Notes: generated by a model not told the origin, from the letters alone. Numbered from the stretch's first letter, positions 45,321-57,730 are shown. The stretch: DNA of 64,000 bases from Nigrospora sphaerica (GCA_018287875.1 JAGVVL010000002.1:5580001-5644000), one strand, 5' to 3'. Program-made: numbers and translations.

Positions 45321-46475
45321 ATGAACGCGTCGCAATCGGTGCGTTCGTCCTACCGGGCATCGTGGATGCCGTCGGTCGCCCCCGACCCCGCCCCCGCCCC
45401 CGCCTCCGCCGGTGCCGGTGCCGGCTTCGGCCTCCAAAGGTCCATCTCGAAGGCCGGGAAGACGGGCGACCCGCCGCGGCCGGCGGCGTCGTCGCAGCGG
45501 CGGGCCTTGCGGCGGCCTTCCATAATCGACTGGTCCGAGTGGAAGACGGAACGGGCGCGGCAGGCCGACGTCCACGAGGCCTACGAGGTGCCGCGCCGGG
45601 CCGACGAGCCGGCCGCCTTCGTCGACCAGCTCTTCCGCATGTTCACGCGCTTCCCCGTGCGCGACATGAACTGGGTCGTCGCCGTCGCCTTCGTCGCCGG
45701 CTCCCTCGTCTTCACCCTCGGCGGCTCCTTCCAGCTGCACGCCCTGCTGTACCCCGCAGACGCCTTCCCGCGCCAGCTCGAGCTCGCCGTGCCGCTGTGC
45801 ACCGCCTTCGGCGCCGCCATGTTCCTCGCTGCCGGCGTCTGCGCCATCATCGTCGCCCTCAACGCCGACCGCGGCGAGTTCGAGGTGCGCGTGCGCGACC
45901 CCGAGGCCGGCAAGAAGAGCGCCGCCGCCGCCGACCTCGAGGCCGCCCGCGTCGTCAACGACGACTTCGGCGAAAAGGTCTACAGGCCCGCCCTGCTCGG
46001 CGACGAGAACTGGATGTGGTGGCCGAGCAGCTGGTCACGCGACGTCAAGCCCGTCGTCGCCCAGCTGCCCTTCCGGCTGGGCCTGCTGCAGATGCTGGGC
46101 GGCATGATCCTGTCCGTCTCGGTCCCGCCGGGCTTCCCGGGCGTGCTGAACCCCGCCGACCCCGTGACGCCCATCTTCGTCGTTTTCGCCCCCCTGACAT
46201 TTGGCTCCTGCTTCTTCATCCTCGCCAACTTCCTCCTCATGATGATGGCCCAGGACCGCTGGTACGCGCCCAAGATCGGCACCGCGAACTGGGAGGCCGC
46301 CTTTTGGAGCCTGCTCGGCTCCATCGGCTTCATGCTCACCGGGGCCTACCTGTTCCTCGGCGACCCCGTGGACAGTACCTGGGCCAACTTCCTCGGCAGT
46401 ATCGCCTTCCTGGTCGGCGCCGTCATCCAGTGGTACGACCTCATGGCCTTCCACCCCGACGACTGGGCCTGCTAG
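45321..46475 (+). CDS. Six-span integral membrane protein (YrhK-like C-terminal pair)
   Basis: Intronless, 384 residues. Residues 1-110 are polar, with an Ala/Pro run and a conserved-looking IDWSEWKTERARQADVHE. Hydrophobic segments lie at about 118-138, 154-180, 251-270, 283-310, 326-347 and 353-374. Between the second and third is a soluble loop with NWMWWPSSW. The stretch QDRWYAPKIGTANWEAAFW then LLGSIGFMLTGAYLFLG matches a class of fungal integral membrane proteins whose last spans resemble the bacterial YrhK domain. That resemblance is from memory. The function is unknown. Third positions are almost all G or C, which produces a 395-codon shadow frame on the same strand. Confidence 0.75.
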   Translation: MNASQSVRSSYRASWMPSVAPDPAPAPASAGAGAGFGLQRSISKAGKTGDPPRPAASSQRRALRRPSIIDWSEWKTERARQADVHEAYEVPRRADEPAAFVDQLFRMFTRFPVRDMNWVVAVAFVAGSLVFTLGGSFQLHALLYPADAFPRQLELAVPLCTAFGAAMFLAAGVCAIIVALNADRGEFEVRVRDPEAGKKSAAAADLEAARVVNDDFGEKVYRPALLGDENWMWWPSSWSRDVKPVVAQLPFRLGLLQMLGGMILSVSVPPGFPGVLNPADPVTPIFVVFAPLTFGSCFFILANFLLMMMAQDRWYAPKIGTANWEAAFWSLLGSIGFMLTGAYLFLGDPVDSTWANFLGSIAFLVGAVIQWYDLMAFHPDDWAC

Positions 46476-47019
46476 TCTCGGAGGCCATGGCCGTCCATGG
46501 CGGCGCCACCCGGCGGCGACAACGACGTGGTCAGGGCCGTTGCTGGTGAAGATGGCCACCATCATGTACGAGGCGGGCCACTGCGCGTAGCCGTGCCGGG
46601 CAACGCCCGTACGCTGCCATTATCTTTGTTTCTTCCCTTACGCCCGGGACGCCTCTTCCTCTCGTTTTATGATATCTGAACGGCCGTTGACAGGCAAGTC
46701 GGGCGACGCAGGCGCGGCCCCCTATTCAACACACTCCCTGCGGGAACTCACCATTGCTTCCTCTTCCTACTACTGACGTTCTTTAATCACAACCGCAATC
46801 ATTTAAAATGGGGTTTTTTGGTGTGTGCGCGTTGCTGTGTGGCATAAGTCTTTTTAATGTATATACCATCCTCTCAATTCAACGGAAACGCCGCGTGGCG
46901 AGCGAAGGGACCCTAGTATATACTCGGAAGGTCAATGAAAAGGAAATGTCGAACCCCCACTTCGAAATGCAACGAATGGGGAGTTTTGGTCAAAAGCAGA
47001 CAGTCACGTCCCCACGGCC
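46476..47019. other. Convergent 3' flanks
   Basis: Between the membrane protein (+) and the DUF7730-like gene (-). AT-richer at 46750-46900. No gene. Confidence 0.6.
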
Positions 47020-48303
47020 CTACGACCAGAGAAGGGGCCGGAACAGCGCTAGTACCTTCTCTCGCTTCTTCTCGCGGAAGACGACGTGCTTGCGGGGGAC
47101 GGCAAATTCGAGCTGCGGCTTCACGCTGTCGCCATCCCGCCTCCAGCGTCGGCGCTCGTACCGTTCGAGATGCTGAAAGGGGGCCTGATGACCGTCAACC
47201 CGGGTCATGGCCGTGTCGGGGGACGGGGACAGCGTCAAGGACCCCGGAGCAGGCGCGAGCAAGGTGTCGCTGGGAACATAGTACCGGTACGGCCGCAGGT
47301 GTTCGGCATCATCGGTGATTTCGGGGAGCTGCAGCGCGAGACAGCGCGCGAGCACGCCGCGCACCGCCGCCAACGCCCAGCTCTCCCGCACCTCCCACCA
47401 CTGGCGGTTGTCGTCGGCCACGTCCAGTCGTAGCACAACGGCACGGAGAGCCGCGAACCGCGCCAAATTCGACATGATGGTGCACAATTCGGCCCAGTGG
47501 AGCACGGGGGACGAACAGGGAGCGGAGCGGTCGTAGGGGTCGTGCGACTTGCGGGCGTGAAGCGCCTCGTAGGGAACCGCGAGAGACAAGTGCAGGGAGC
47601 GGAGGAGTCGCGTATGCGGAGACGGAGACGCGACTAGAAGACGGTGCGCAAGGGGCAGCGATGTGAGGACCAGGGTCGTGCTCGCGTACAGGGAATTCAG
47701 TGCTTCCTGATGCCTGTGTGTCCCGTTAGCTGACATTCCACGGTGCGGTCAGTCGAGCACGGAAAGGGGGACGTACATTCTGCGACACGCCAAAAGGCTC
47801 GGCAGGAACAGGGTGCCCGTCTTGCTACCCGAGGCCCGGCCCGCACGCATCGCCTCCTCACATTTCCAATGCTCGTGCCACGGGGACGCCATCCTCTCGG
47901 CCCATGGGGCGTCCACCACGAGAGACCGAGGCCGCCGTTCCTGCTGCCGGTCCCATAGCGCCTCGAAATCCTCGTTCCGTGTATCCTTTTCTCCCGGCGC
48001 CAGTACGCAGGGGAAATGGCCCAGCGCTGAGCCGTCCTCGGTTTCGAAGACGTGCTGCCGGCGGCCCGAGACCTCCCACATCTCGTGGTAGATCATGTCC
48101 CGGATCTCGCGCGGCAGGCGGCCGAAGAAGACGGACTGGAGCTGAAGGTCCGCGCTGCCGGCGAAGTCCATGCCGGGCGAGCTGAATCCGGGAGACGGGG
48201 GATACATGACGGCGAGAGGGACTGGGCGCTTGATGAAGACGCGGGTCGAGATGGTGTCTTTCGAGCAACAGAAACAGTCCCTGCCGGAGACTGTCGTGGG
48301 CAT
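47020..48303 (-). CDS. DUF7730-like hypothetical protein
   Basis: Exons 48303-47777 and 47713-47020; the 63-bp intron (GTACGT...ACAG) joins AT|G in frame, giving LACRRMHQEALNSLYAS. The product is 406 residues from the ATG at 48303 (A at -3). The same frame is open further upstream, but only from a GTG. The core FFGRLPREIRDMIYHEMWEV is the F-box-like opening motif of a very large fungal family (DUF7730 and relatives). LLACRRMHQEALNSLYASTTLVL is its other hallmark, found where such proteins describe cell-line identity domains of unknown function. The C-terminal part has a predicted helical repeat (LRAVVLRLDVADDNRQWW) and a basic end. Function unknown. Confidence 0.82.
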
Positions 48304-51300
48304 TATAACATGAGCACCCGTGTCTGCATCCACGCCAGTCGCCCGGCATGCATACGGCCCGCTCTTGCTGGGACGAACGACAATGGTGTATAGGGTTGCC
48401 TGCTAAGCGCCGTTTGCCGAGATGGTATTCGTCATCGTCGCGGCTATGAGGAGTCAGGCTGGTCTTCTGCGCAATGACGCGACTGAGAGCGCGACGTGAC
48501 TGGCTGCATTATCGCCCATCTAGACGCAATGCGACGTTGTCAAGGGCCCGTTATCTGCACTCGTACATAGGGTGTCCGGATGAGACGGGTGGGTGGGTGT
48601 GCCCGAACAATCCAACCCATTCATGGATGGGCCGATGCACGGGGAGTATGCGGGTGGATGGATATCGACCGACTCTGCGACCGCTATAGGCTGGACGCAC
48701 TGTTGGCGCGAGGTATCATCGGCCCCCTACCCATCCTATGACCTGCTAGCAGACAAATGCAGCCGGTAGGAGAAAGGCAAAACCACCAGGCTTAGGTTTC
48801 CGCGATAGGCGTGCCAACAGAGGTGCAGCGAGGCCCTGCCTGCGGGTTTCTTCCTCATACGTACGAAGGGTCGCTTTAATACCTCGCAATGGTAACGGTA
48901 GCAAACCTCTGCATAGAGCCTCGGCCGGCCCCTAAGCATAATAGGGCGAGGAGAAGAAGCCAAGGCCGCTCCCTTCCGCTGAAGAACCTTTGGTGATCAG
49001 TGAAGATCTGAGCTGCAAGCCGCCGTCGGTATGGAAAAGCTGCCGGATCGATCTGAGAGTAAGGGAGTTTGCAAGTGCGTTCTTAGCTGCACAGATCCAT
49101 CCCAGCCTCTGTACACGAGACGTGGTTAGATAGACGGCGTCGGAAAGCCTTTGGCACACTGTGCACCGGGGTCTTGGCCGGCAGAACCACAGCGATGGTA
49201 CCCAATGGCAGCACGGAACAGAGTAGCAACCAAGACGGCCGTGATGTGTTGGTCATCATCTGCTGAGCCTGGTCTCTCCCATCCATCCATTCTCATAAAC
49301 GGGGACCCTGTCGCGCCCCATCGAACTGCTGTCGCTCGTATGCACGTGGACCGTTCGGGCAGCCGTTACGCGCCCGACTGCTTCGCACCCGCGTCGTCCA
49401 CCTTATCGCCTCCGTCCACCCGTTTGAGCCATGGCGTGCTCCCGGTGTGACAGGCGGGCCTTGGTATGCAGCTGTGGTCCAAGGCGTGCATGAGAGCGGC
49501 CGTGGGCAAGCAGCACCAAGCCAGCCAGGCAGCGCTTGCTCCATGGGAAGGGTTTCCGCCTGCGCGCCTCGTGGGTCGGCGCGGTGCAGCGCCGATTGAC
49601 GCGCTGCAGAAAGACAACCTTTGCCTCCTGGAGCCGGGGCAGCGCCGCCGCCGCCGCCGGGTCATGGATATGCGCCCAGGCCGAAAGGAAGAGACGAATG
49701 GACTTGCGCTCCATGGACGCCCGTCTTAGGTAATCAAGGCCGGGCTTTCGCTGTGTGACGGCACAGTAGCATCGTATTGGGTGCGCAGAATGGGCGATAC
49801 ACTCCAACCCATGGGAGAGGTATGAAATCTAGAAGGGAAGGAAGGGTTGGTCCGTGGGCCTCTCCACACCCTAATCGGAGATTCATATATGGATGCTCTC
49901 TGTACACGGGCTGAAAGCCACCCGTCCGGGCTGCACCTTCCTTTAGCCCAGCGTTTAGACGCCGTCACTAGAAGCACCACTTAGGTACTGCATAATTACA
50001 GACTAATCTGCAGCATGTCGTTCAACTGTAATAACTTCTAGAAAAAAGACTAATACCATCTTCGCACGCCGTACCTCTAGAAACCAGAAGACGGACAGGA
50101 CGGCGGCTCAACTGTGCATCCGATTGCCCATGATGGTCTGCCTTTTACGGCCCTCAATTCTTCACAACCTCTCCACCACTACGCCATACCTACCCAACGA
50201 TGTCAGAATAACCAAAACATTCCACGTAAGGCATAACAACTCTACAAGTGTCAAAGCAGGAATGGTGAAAGCAACATACACACTAAGGAACTCCGAGGGC
50301 GCGGGCATGGTAGCGAACGGTTCGAAGACCAAGGCCGTTCAAATCGCCGTACAGTAATCGATGCCTCCTGCCGGGCTTCTTGGGGGGGCCTTTATGGTCT
50401 GGAATCCACCTGGAGATCAGCCCGCTGCCATGGATACGTCGGTGGGCTTCGTGGCTATTTTGGGAGACTCGATTCATCTTGTTCGAGACTAGCTGCTCAT
50501 GTCTCGGCAATTGGCCCCGGGGCCGGTGGATGGAAGGAAGGGCCGGGGCATGTTCCGCAGGGGGAAGCCTGTGAGAAGGGCCACGGAAACTTGTGAGTGT
50601 CGAAATGCAGCTACGGCACCGAAAAGACGCATCTTTCTAGAAACACCAACCGAGATATGCCTTCTGCCTGCTACGAACCCCGATGAATCGGAAACTCAAG
50701 TTACATCAGGTTACAATACATTCATAATACTCGTTGGTCCAGGGGGTTAGATGGCGTCTTACAGCACAGAGTCAAATATTACGATATTCATTGGTGGACA
50801 AGGGTGCTCAGAAGCCAATGCGACTCGTCATGTGGATTTCAGCGAGATATCTCATCGGGCTATATCTGTTGAACTGTAGTTTACATACTTGCGTAACTTG
50901 AAGCACGGTGGCTAATGGAGGTCTGCGTGTTCATCTCATTGAGCGTGGCACACGTGTTATGTTAGTGCCCCTATTTACCCTCTGTTCTTCTTTCCGGGAA
51001 AGTGCAATTCAAGTTCTACTAGCAATCTCTTTCAGCCAACAGGTTGTGCATTGCAACTACTCTGCTGCATACACCGTTACGGAAGCTAATGTAGGCGCCA
51101 AAGTCGCTCCATCTTCCCATACAACGGTATGCGTTTAGGCATGGTACAATTTTTCGGCACAATGGGATGGCGACACAAGTGGACAATGATAGTCCTGGAG
51201 GCAAGACAGAAGTTGAGGCTTCGCCCAGTCATTCTCCTCGCCAAGGAAAAAAAAAGGAGCGTTTTATGTAACGGGATGCAGTCCCGTAATCCCCGCAGCT

Positions 51301-51781
51301 AGATACGTCGTCATGATCGTGGTGCTCTGTCTGATGTGTCCTGCATACACTCTTCTTTTCTTAAATGGCAGGACTGGGTTCGCCTCGATCTGCGCGGGTA
51401 CACACACCGGCACGCCGGGTACTAGCTGGATGGCTTCGTCCGAAGTATCGCTGCGGACCCTCCGAGCGCCATCCTACAATATAGATGCAGGGTCGAGAGC
51501 AGTTCAGGGGGAAGAACGGATAGGAGAGGAAACGAAAGTGGCAAGGGCTGATGGGAGGGCCGGTGCTTATGGGCGGTGGTAGGGACACGACTCAAAGCCA
51601 ATGGACCGAATATATTACTACTCGCTGAAATCCCTTCGCGGTAACGTCGAGACAGATGCCGGGCACTTATCCCATGGTCCAAGGAATGGACCAGGGGTCG
51701 GAAGGGAACGGTTGGATGGGGGTGAGCGAATACGGGAAGGGAGGTGAGGGGCCTCATTGTCCTGCTGTTCGGGCAACTTCC

Positions 51782-51806
51782 GACGCCCCGACGCCCCGAC
51801 GCCCCC
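51782..51806. repeat. GACGCCCC x3
   Basis: Three tandem 8-base units; the third carries one extra C. Confidence 0.85.
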
Positions 51807-52515
51807 GACAACGGCTCCCAGCAGCGGAAACCCGGCTTCCCCGCGGGGTAGGGGCGCGTCTCGGTCGCTTTCGAGCAGGCTAGGGTGGCCGGCAAGCGTG
51901 AATACACCGCCCTAGTTCGTGAGGGAGGGCGGAGGCGGGCCGTGAGCATCGGGCCATTAAGACGGTGGCGGGTTCTAGGCCTTGCTTGCGAAGACGTCCT
52001 CGCCGCTTCGGTTTTCTTATCTCGTGCGATGAGCAGATGGCGATCCCTGCAAGCGGGCAGCTACTTTAGTAACGCCCGGAGTATTGGACTGTCGTGGATA
52101 GTGGCGTGGGGGGGACAGGGGGGTGTTCTTGCGCTGAACTGCTCCCTCGATAGTGGCTCATCCCAGTGCCTCGGGTTCTACCCCGCAACTTTCCCGCCCA
52201 GGCCCACCGAACACGGCGGCGTTGCCTCGTTTTGTTTACCATAATGGAGTCAAGTGTTTTTCTTTGGTGTCTGGCGGCTTCCCGACCCCCAGGAATCCCC
52301 AGAAAGCCCACCCTCCCCATTGTTTCCATCCGGGGTCGGCTCCTGTCCACTTCTTCGTCTCTACACAGACCCGTACCACACGAGCCGCACAACAGTCCCG
52401 TCGTCTCTCCCTTTCTTTTCTTCCGCTCCCAGCCCAATGTGTGCGGCTTCTTGCGGTCAACACCTACGCAATCGTGCGCCCGTGAGGGTGGCCCGCAGGC
52501 CAATTGACCGCCTCC

Positions 52516-52556
52516 AAGCAGCGGCCAAGCAGCGGCCAAGCAGCGGCCAAGCAGCG
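52516..52556. repeat. AAGCAGCGGCC x3.7
   Basis: Three perfect 11-base units and a partial fourth, in non-coding DNA 5' of the transporter gene. Confidence 0.9.
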
Positions 52557-53042
52557 CCCGTCGAGTCAAGCTTCCCGAAGCCTCGACAAGCATCTCCAAG
52601 AGCGTCCGGGGCCCCAAGGCCTGCTTGGCCTTATTGGCAGTTGGCACCTCGTCACGCGCCCCCCACCCTCTGGACCAGAACCGTGGCCCCCCCCGGCGAA
52701 TAATCGGGTCCCCCCGCGAAGCCGTTGGGTCCTAGGCCCTTTTGTCAAGGCAAATCAGCTCGGGGCTGGGCGAGACAAAATGACAACACTGGGGTACCCG
52801 GCGTGGGCTTCCCTGCAAACTCCCCGGCCGGGGTCGGACTACTCCCCGCTACCCTTGCCTGCCTTGATGGTATCAGGCATCCCATGACGATTCGGCACCA
52901 ACTTTCGGATGAGGGATAACATGCCATACGCCACGGAATGGAGAGCACGTTATGGAGAACAGATCGTGGTGCTTTGAAAAGCCGGGCAGACAGCCCCGGC
53001 TGTGAGACCCGAGCCCTGCGGCCGTATACCGCTTCCTCCCTG

Positions 53043-53048
53043 TATAAG
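53043..53048 (+). promoter_or_regulatory. TATA-like box of the MFS gene
   Basis: TATAAG 95 bases upstream of the ATG at 53138, followed by CT-rich sequence typical of a fungal start region. Confidence 0.5.
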
Positions 53049-53137
53049 AACGAGGCCTTTCTCTTCCGCTTTCCGTGTTTCCGTCTGTGTTCTTGCCACC
53101 CAGCCAGTCCAGCACCAACCCCTCTCACATCGCAACC

Positions 53138-54981
53138 ATGGCCGGAGGCGTCAAGAAACCCATCAACATTTTCAGGTTGAAGGACCTGAAAGAGCCCGAG
53201 GGCGTCTTCAACTGGCGTCTATGGTTCGCCGTCATCTCCTTTGGTCTCCTGGGTGCTGCCCGCGGCGTCGACGAGGGCCTGATCAGCGGCGCCTTCAACT
53301 CCAAAGACTTCCAGAGAACCATCCGGCTGGATACCTATACCGAGGCTGAGCAGACCAACATCAAGGGCAATGTCTCGGCCATGGTCCAGATTGGTTCAGT
53401 CGGCGGCGCACTCATGTGAGTTGTGTTGCTTCGTCCCCTGCCAAAAACCCCCCTGGCTGACAACGATTGCTCGCCCAGCGCTTGCCTGGTCTGTGACCGC
53501 ATCGGCCGGATTTGGGCTACGCGACAGCTTTGCGTTCTTTGGATCATCGGCATCGCCATCTTCATGGGTAACAGCGGCAGCCTTGGCGCCGTTTATGCTG
53601 GACGTTTCATTGCCGGTCTTGGTGTCGGCCAAACATGTGTTGTCGGCCCCATCTACATTGCCGAGATCGCTCCCGCGTCCGTCCGTGGCCTTTGCACTTG
53701 CATCTTCACCGGCTGCGTTTACATCGGCATTGTTCTGGCCTACTTTGCCAACTACGGTGCCCAGCTCAACCTGGGAGACTCCACACATGTTCGCTGGGTA
53801 AGCCAAGCCTCGCACACGATACAAACGTAACCATGGCTAACGTTGGTACCCTTTGCCCAGCTGGCGCCCACAAGCGTTCACATCATCTTCGCCGGCCTGA
53901 TTCTTATCTTGAGCTTTTTCCAATACGAGTCACCTCGTGCGTTTCCAGCATTCCCCTTGCGTCGCGGCACTGTTCCTGACTGTATCTCGCAGGCTATCTC
54001 GTCAAGAGGGGCAACGTTGAAAAGGCCACGGAAAACATGGCGCGTCTGCGGCACATGCCCATGGATCACCCTTACGTGGTGAGAGAGATCTCGTCCATCG
54101 TGATGGCCCACGAGACCGAAATGGAGGCCACCAAGGGCGCCGGCGTGGTTGGCGTTCTGAAGGAGATGTTCTTGGTTCCGAGCAACCTGTACCGCCTTTA
54201 CCTCGTTACCATGACGCAGATCCTGTCTCAGTGGTCCGGTGCGGGCTCCATCACACTATACGCCCCCGACTTCTTCAAGATTCTGGGCATCACAGGCCAG
54301 AACGAGTCGCTCCTGGTCACGGCTGTCTTTGGAATCGTCAAGTTCGTCGCCGCCCTTCTCTGCGCTCTGTTCCTGGTCGACGTCATCGGCCGCAAGCGTG
54401 CCCTGCTGCTGGGCATCACCCTCCAGTCCATCGCCATGGTATACGTTGGAGGCTTCCTTACCGCCGTGCCGAGTCTTGGCGCCGAGCACAGCATCGAAAT
54501 GTCCGGGAGCGAGAAACGGGCTAGCTACGGTGCCGTCGCCATGATCTACATATCCGGTTTCGGATGGGCCCTGGGGTGGAACTCGATGCAGTACCTCTTG
54601 ACGGCCGAGTTGTTCCCCCTCCGGATCCGAGCCCTGGCCACGTCCTGGTCCATGACGTTCCACTTCGTCAACCAGTACGGCAACTCCCGCGCGGTGCCCA
54701 ACCTGCTGCTCCCTACCTCCCAGGGAGGCTTCAGCCCCATGGGCACCTTCTGGTTTTTTGCGGCCGTAACAATCGCCGGTGGCTTTTGGGTGTGGTTCTC
54801 GGTGCCCGAGACGGCAGGCCGCGATCTGGAGAGCATGAACCGCCTGTTCGAGCTTCCGTGGTACAGAATCGGTCTGCACGGCAACAAGGACGCCGCGATG
54901 CGAGACATCGTCGTGAGCGAAAAGGAGGAACAGGCAGAGCAATACGGCACAGCCACCCACCACGAGAAGCAGCCGGTGTAG
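53138..54981 (+). CDS. MFS sugar/quinate transporter
   Basis: Exons 53138-53415, 53479-53797, 53861-53936 and 53993-54981. Introns of 63, 63 and 56 bp have consensus ends and join AT|C, a codon boundary, and C|GC. The product is 553 residues, with about 12 spans expected. Sugar-porter signatures: WFAVISFGLLGAARGVDEGLISGAF (first span), CDRIGR (the D-R-x-G-R loop), GRFIAGLGVGQTCVVGPIYIAEIAP (the R-x-G-x-G sequence and PxYxxEIxP), YESPRYLVKRG (the PESPR equivalent), DVIGRKRALLLG, and VPETAGRDLESMN in place of PETKG. Similar proteins include quinate permeases (qa-y) and hexose transporters; substrate cannot be read from sequence. The plasma membrane is the likely site. The gene is convergent with the multicopper oxidase 1.1 kb away. 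Confidence 0.92.
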
Positions 54982-56129
54982 GCCCACCTCTCGACTCTGT
55001 TCTGAGGTGAAAAAAAGAAGCGCCGGAATATATGAATACTTTACGTACTGTACTTATGCGGCTCATGATGGTGTGCATGACGTACAACGACAGTGATGAA
55101 TTGACGACCGATCATAAAAATAGCGATGATCACTCACTGCTCTGCCCAGGAATCGCCACCGGGTGAATGAAACGTTCCCAAAGATCCTGCCAAACGCCTT
55201 CCTAACTGCGGCAGAATCCCTTCGTGCGCCGTATGTTAGAGGGAGTCGATCGATGGCTTCTGTAGGCGTCCCTTGGTCACTGGAATTGTCCATTCCGAGA
55301 TGATCATCACTCAGTGGACACCCCTGGTTTGATGCTCCTGTTATTCCTCGTGTATTGGGAAGCCGATATCGGATGTCCAGGACACCCAGGGAGGCGAGGG
55401 TCCATGCAGCTCCACACCATATTGATCATGTGCCGGAGGGGTGGCAGAACTCGGGCGCCGGCAACGAAGCTCTGGGGCCTGACCCTGTTTTCGGTCTTTC
55501 TGGGTTTTTCTCCGGACTACCTTGGCCGGGTCACGGCAGGGGCCGAGTGCCTGGCCCCCCGGGGGACCTTTAACGTACGTGTTCACTTGGTTCGAATTTC
55601 GCCACGGAGCTTTTGGGTGCGCCGACAGCGGCTGCCTTGCACACGAGCCGGCGCGACCGTTTTGGGAAGGATCCCGCCCAAGGTATTTCTTCCAGTGGTT
55701 GGTGTCTCCGTAGGCTGTGGCCGTGTCGCCGTACACGCCAAAGGTGCGGCACCTGATGCGCCACGAGTTGAGACGCGATTTGGTTCCCTGCCTCGAAGTA
55801 CGCAGCCATACTGAAGAAAGCGACGCCGTGTCGGCGTGGCCTGGCGGAGTGAGCAGTCGTGCCCGGGACGCATGACAGCTCGCGTTGTGGAAACACGGCA
55901 AGAGAGAAAGGTGGTAGGCCAACATTTAGGAGCATATAAATTGTATTGATTTGGATTATATTTCTCGCTTAAGCTTTGGCTATGGCCTGGCAGAAGCTAG
56001 TGCGGCTTTCAAGAACCTTGTTAAGTCGTTTCTTGATGATATTTAAAGTATGGCGGCGCGGTTACTGGGGATCCCGGTGTGATACACTGATCATCACCAT
56101 TGAGGCTCCCTGCAGCTCCCAGACCGCGA
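54982..56129. other. Convergent 3' flanks, no gene
   Basis: About 1.15 kb. Overlapping open frames on both strands at 55314-55935 have no domain or splice support and look like GC-driven noise. AT-rich at 55930-56060. Confidence 0.55.
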
Positions 56130-57730
56130 TTAGAGGCCCGGAGCTAGACCCCCGAGAGGAGGCAAGGGGCATTGCTCCTCATAGTAGACCCGATAATTCG
56201 ACTCCATGCCCATGGAGAGATGGCTGTCGACGTGGCAGATGACTTGCCAAATGCCACCATCTGCAAGTACCGGTCAGCACATGGCGGGTCCGCGCTCGGC
56301 GCCGCGGGGGACTCACTGGTGGCGTTCATGTAGAGCGTCTTACCCTCTCCGTCGTTGAGGGAAATGGCGTACTCGCTGATGCCATGGTACGAGAAGCCGT
56401 TGCCGTGCATGTGGAACACGTGGCTGGCGCTGCCGAAGGCGTTGACGTACCAGATGACCTCGTCGTTGAGGCAGGCCTCGAACCTGGGGTTGTTGGCAAA
56501 GATATAGCCGTTCATGGCGGGGAAACGAGGCGCCGTCGGGAAGCGGCCGGCCTGCAGGAGGTTGGTCAGTTGGGGTCTCCAGACCGTCTCGTTGCCGTGC
56601 CAGATATCAGGCACTCGACCGGCCGCCTCATCACAGAACCGGTCGTTCGCGCCGTCGTTGGCGAGGCCAGGGGCAGGGCCAGCTGCCCCGAACCGCGCTC
56701 TGGGGTCGTTCCCGCGGTCCGCGCCGTCAAGGCGTGCTCGGTTCTGGCACGAGAGCCACGAGTCGGCCTCGTTGTAAACCATGTACAGCAGGGTGAATTC
56801 GCGGTAACGGGCCATGGTCGGCGCCATCTGTCCCCGAGCATAGATGATGGAGGGGCCGAGGAGTCCGGCGTTGCTGTCCTCCTGCAGGCTCACATAGGAG
56901 TGATAGCTGTGTACCTTCACTTCGTTAACCTTTTGTGCGACTGCGGGCTGGGTGGGCGGCGCGCATGGCTTACCCTGGCCGGCTCGCCAGCCGGAGGCCC
57001 GGAGCCGCCATTAACTAGCCATTTGTAGACCGCGCAGCCCCCGGGTGGGACGCCCGGTGGCAGACCCGGCCGAGCGGGCGATACCGATTCACTCTCGGGC
57101 AAGACGACGTTTTGGCCGGGTACGGTGTTGTTCGCGTAGTTGGAGCCCTCGTTGGACTTGCTGTATTGGAGACCCATGGAGTGCATGGTCGCGTAGGCGG
57201 CGGTTAATTTGTTGATAAACAGGATCTCGATCATGTCGCCGACCTCGGCCCTCAACGTCGGACCTTGAGTACCCTGCCAGGGTGGCTGGGGTGTTCTTTG
57301 GGTGAAGGTGCCATTGGTATAACCGCGGTAGAGACCTTTTGTTGTTGATGGTAAGGAACCTGGCCATTCTCTAACTCATCGACCATCAAGGGATTCACTC
57401 ACCTTTGAGCCATCTGGTGCCAAACCTATCGACGCCGGCCCGTTGCGCCCGCGGAGACACCTCCAGCGGAACCCCCAGCCAGTTGTCCCATCCAGACGGC
57501 GCATAATTCCATTCCACCTCCTCGGCGGCGACGTAGTACCTCCTGACGGTGCCGCTGAAGTGGAAATCTGACGGCGTAGGCGTGGGTAAATAGCCGTTCA
57601 TAGAGGCTATGCATTCCACCAAGGGCACGGTGGCCGTGCCGGCAGCGCCAGGCTCGGGGGAAGGGGCGGCACGCCCGGCGGTCGCGAAAAGTCCCCAGGC
57701 AAGCAGGAGAGGCAACTTCGTGGTGGTCAT
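56130..57730 (-). CDS. Secreted ceruloplasmin/hephaestin-like two-domain multicopper oxidase
   Basis: Exons 57730-57403, 57335-56974, 56914-56317 and 56260-56130; introns of 67, 59 and 56 bp join G|GT, a codon boundary and A|AT. The product is 472 residues. Start MTTTKLPLLLAWGLFATAGRA is a signal peptide (context GCCACC). Domain 1 (about 60-262) has the ceruloplasmin family words RRYYVAAEEVEWNYAPSGWD, LYRGYTNGTF, GPTLRAEVGD, HSYHSYVSLQEDSNAGLLGP. Domain 2 (about 365-460) has MNGYIFANNP, HVFHMHGNGF and VICHVDSHLSMGM. Type-1 copper ligands His395, Cys438, His443 and Met448 are all present with the right spacing. Trinuclear ligands expected as HxH pairs are broken: Met163, Tyr237 and Ile437 replace His, while His161, 235, 398, 400 and 439 remain. 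It may transfer electrons or bind copper without reducing oxygen normally. A TATATAAAA box lies 59 bases upstream. The family (ferroxidase, ascorbate oxidase, laccase) differs from true laccases. Confidence 0.85.

Larger units (their letters stand above)
48304..53137. other. 4.8-kb gene-poor stretch
   Basis: The largest gap. It is AT-richer at about 48700-51400 and GC-rich after that. I find no domain-bearing frame. A minus-strand frame at 49403-49807 contains a plausible helical stretch (ERKSIRLFLSAWAHIHDPAA) but no start, splice or family support. Short tandem repeats lie at 51782-51806 and 52516-52556. The last about 200 bases are the promoter of the MFS gene. Confidence 0.5.

Noticed and set aside
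45362..46549. 395-codon frame in the same region as the membrane protein
   Set aside because: Arg/Pro-rich shadow of a gene with six clear membrane spans.
49403..49807. Minus-strand frame with a helical-looking stretch (ERKSIRLFLSAWAHIHDPAA)
   Set aside because: No start, splice sites or family could be matched. Possibly a worn pseudogene fragment, but not supportable.
28358..54981. Alpha-glucosidase, regulator and MFS transporter as one sugar cluster
   Set aside because: The transporter is over 20 kb away with unrelated genes between.
55580..55625. B-box-like GGTTCGAATTT
   Set aside because: No A box at the right distance and no acceptor stem.
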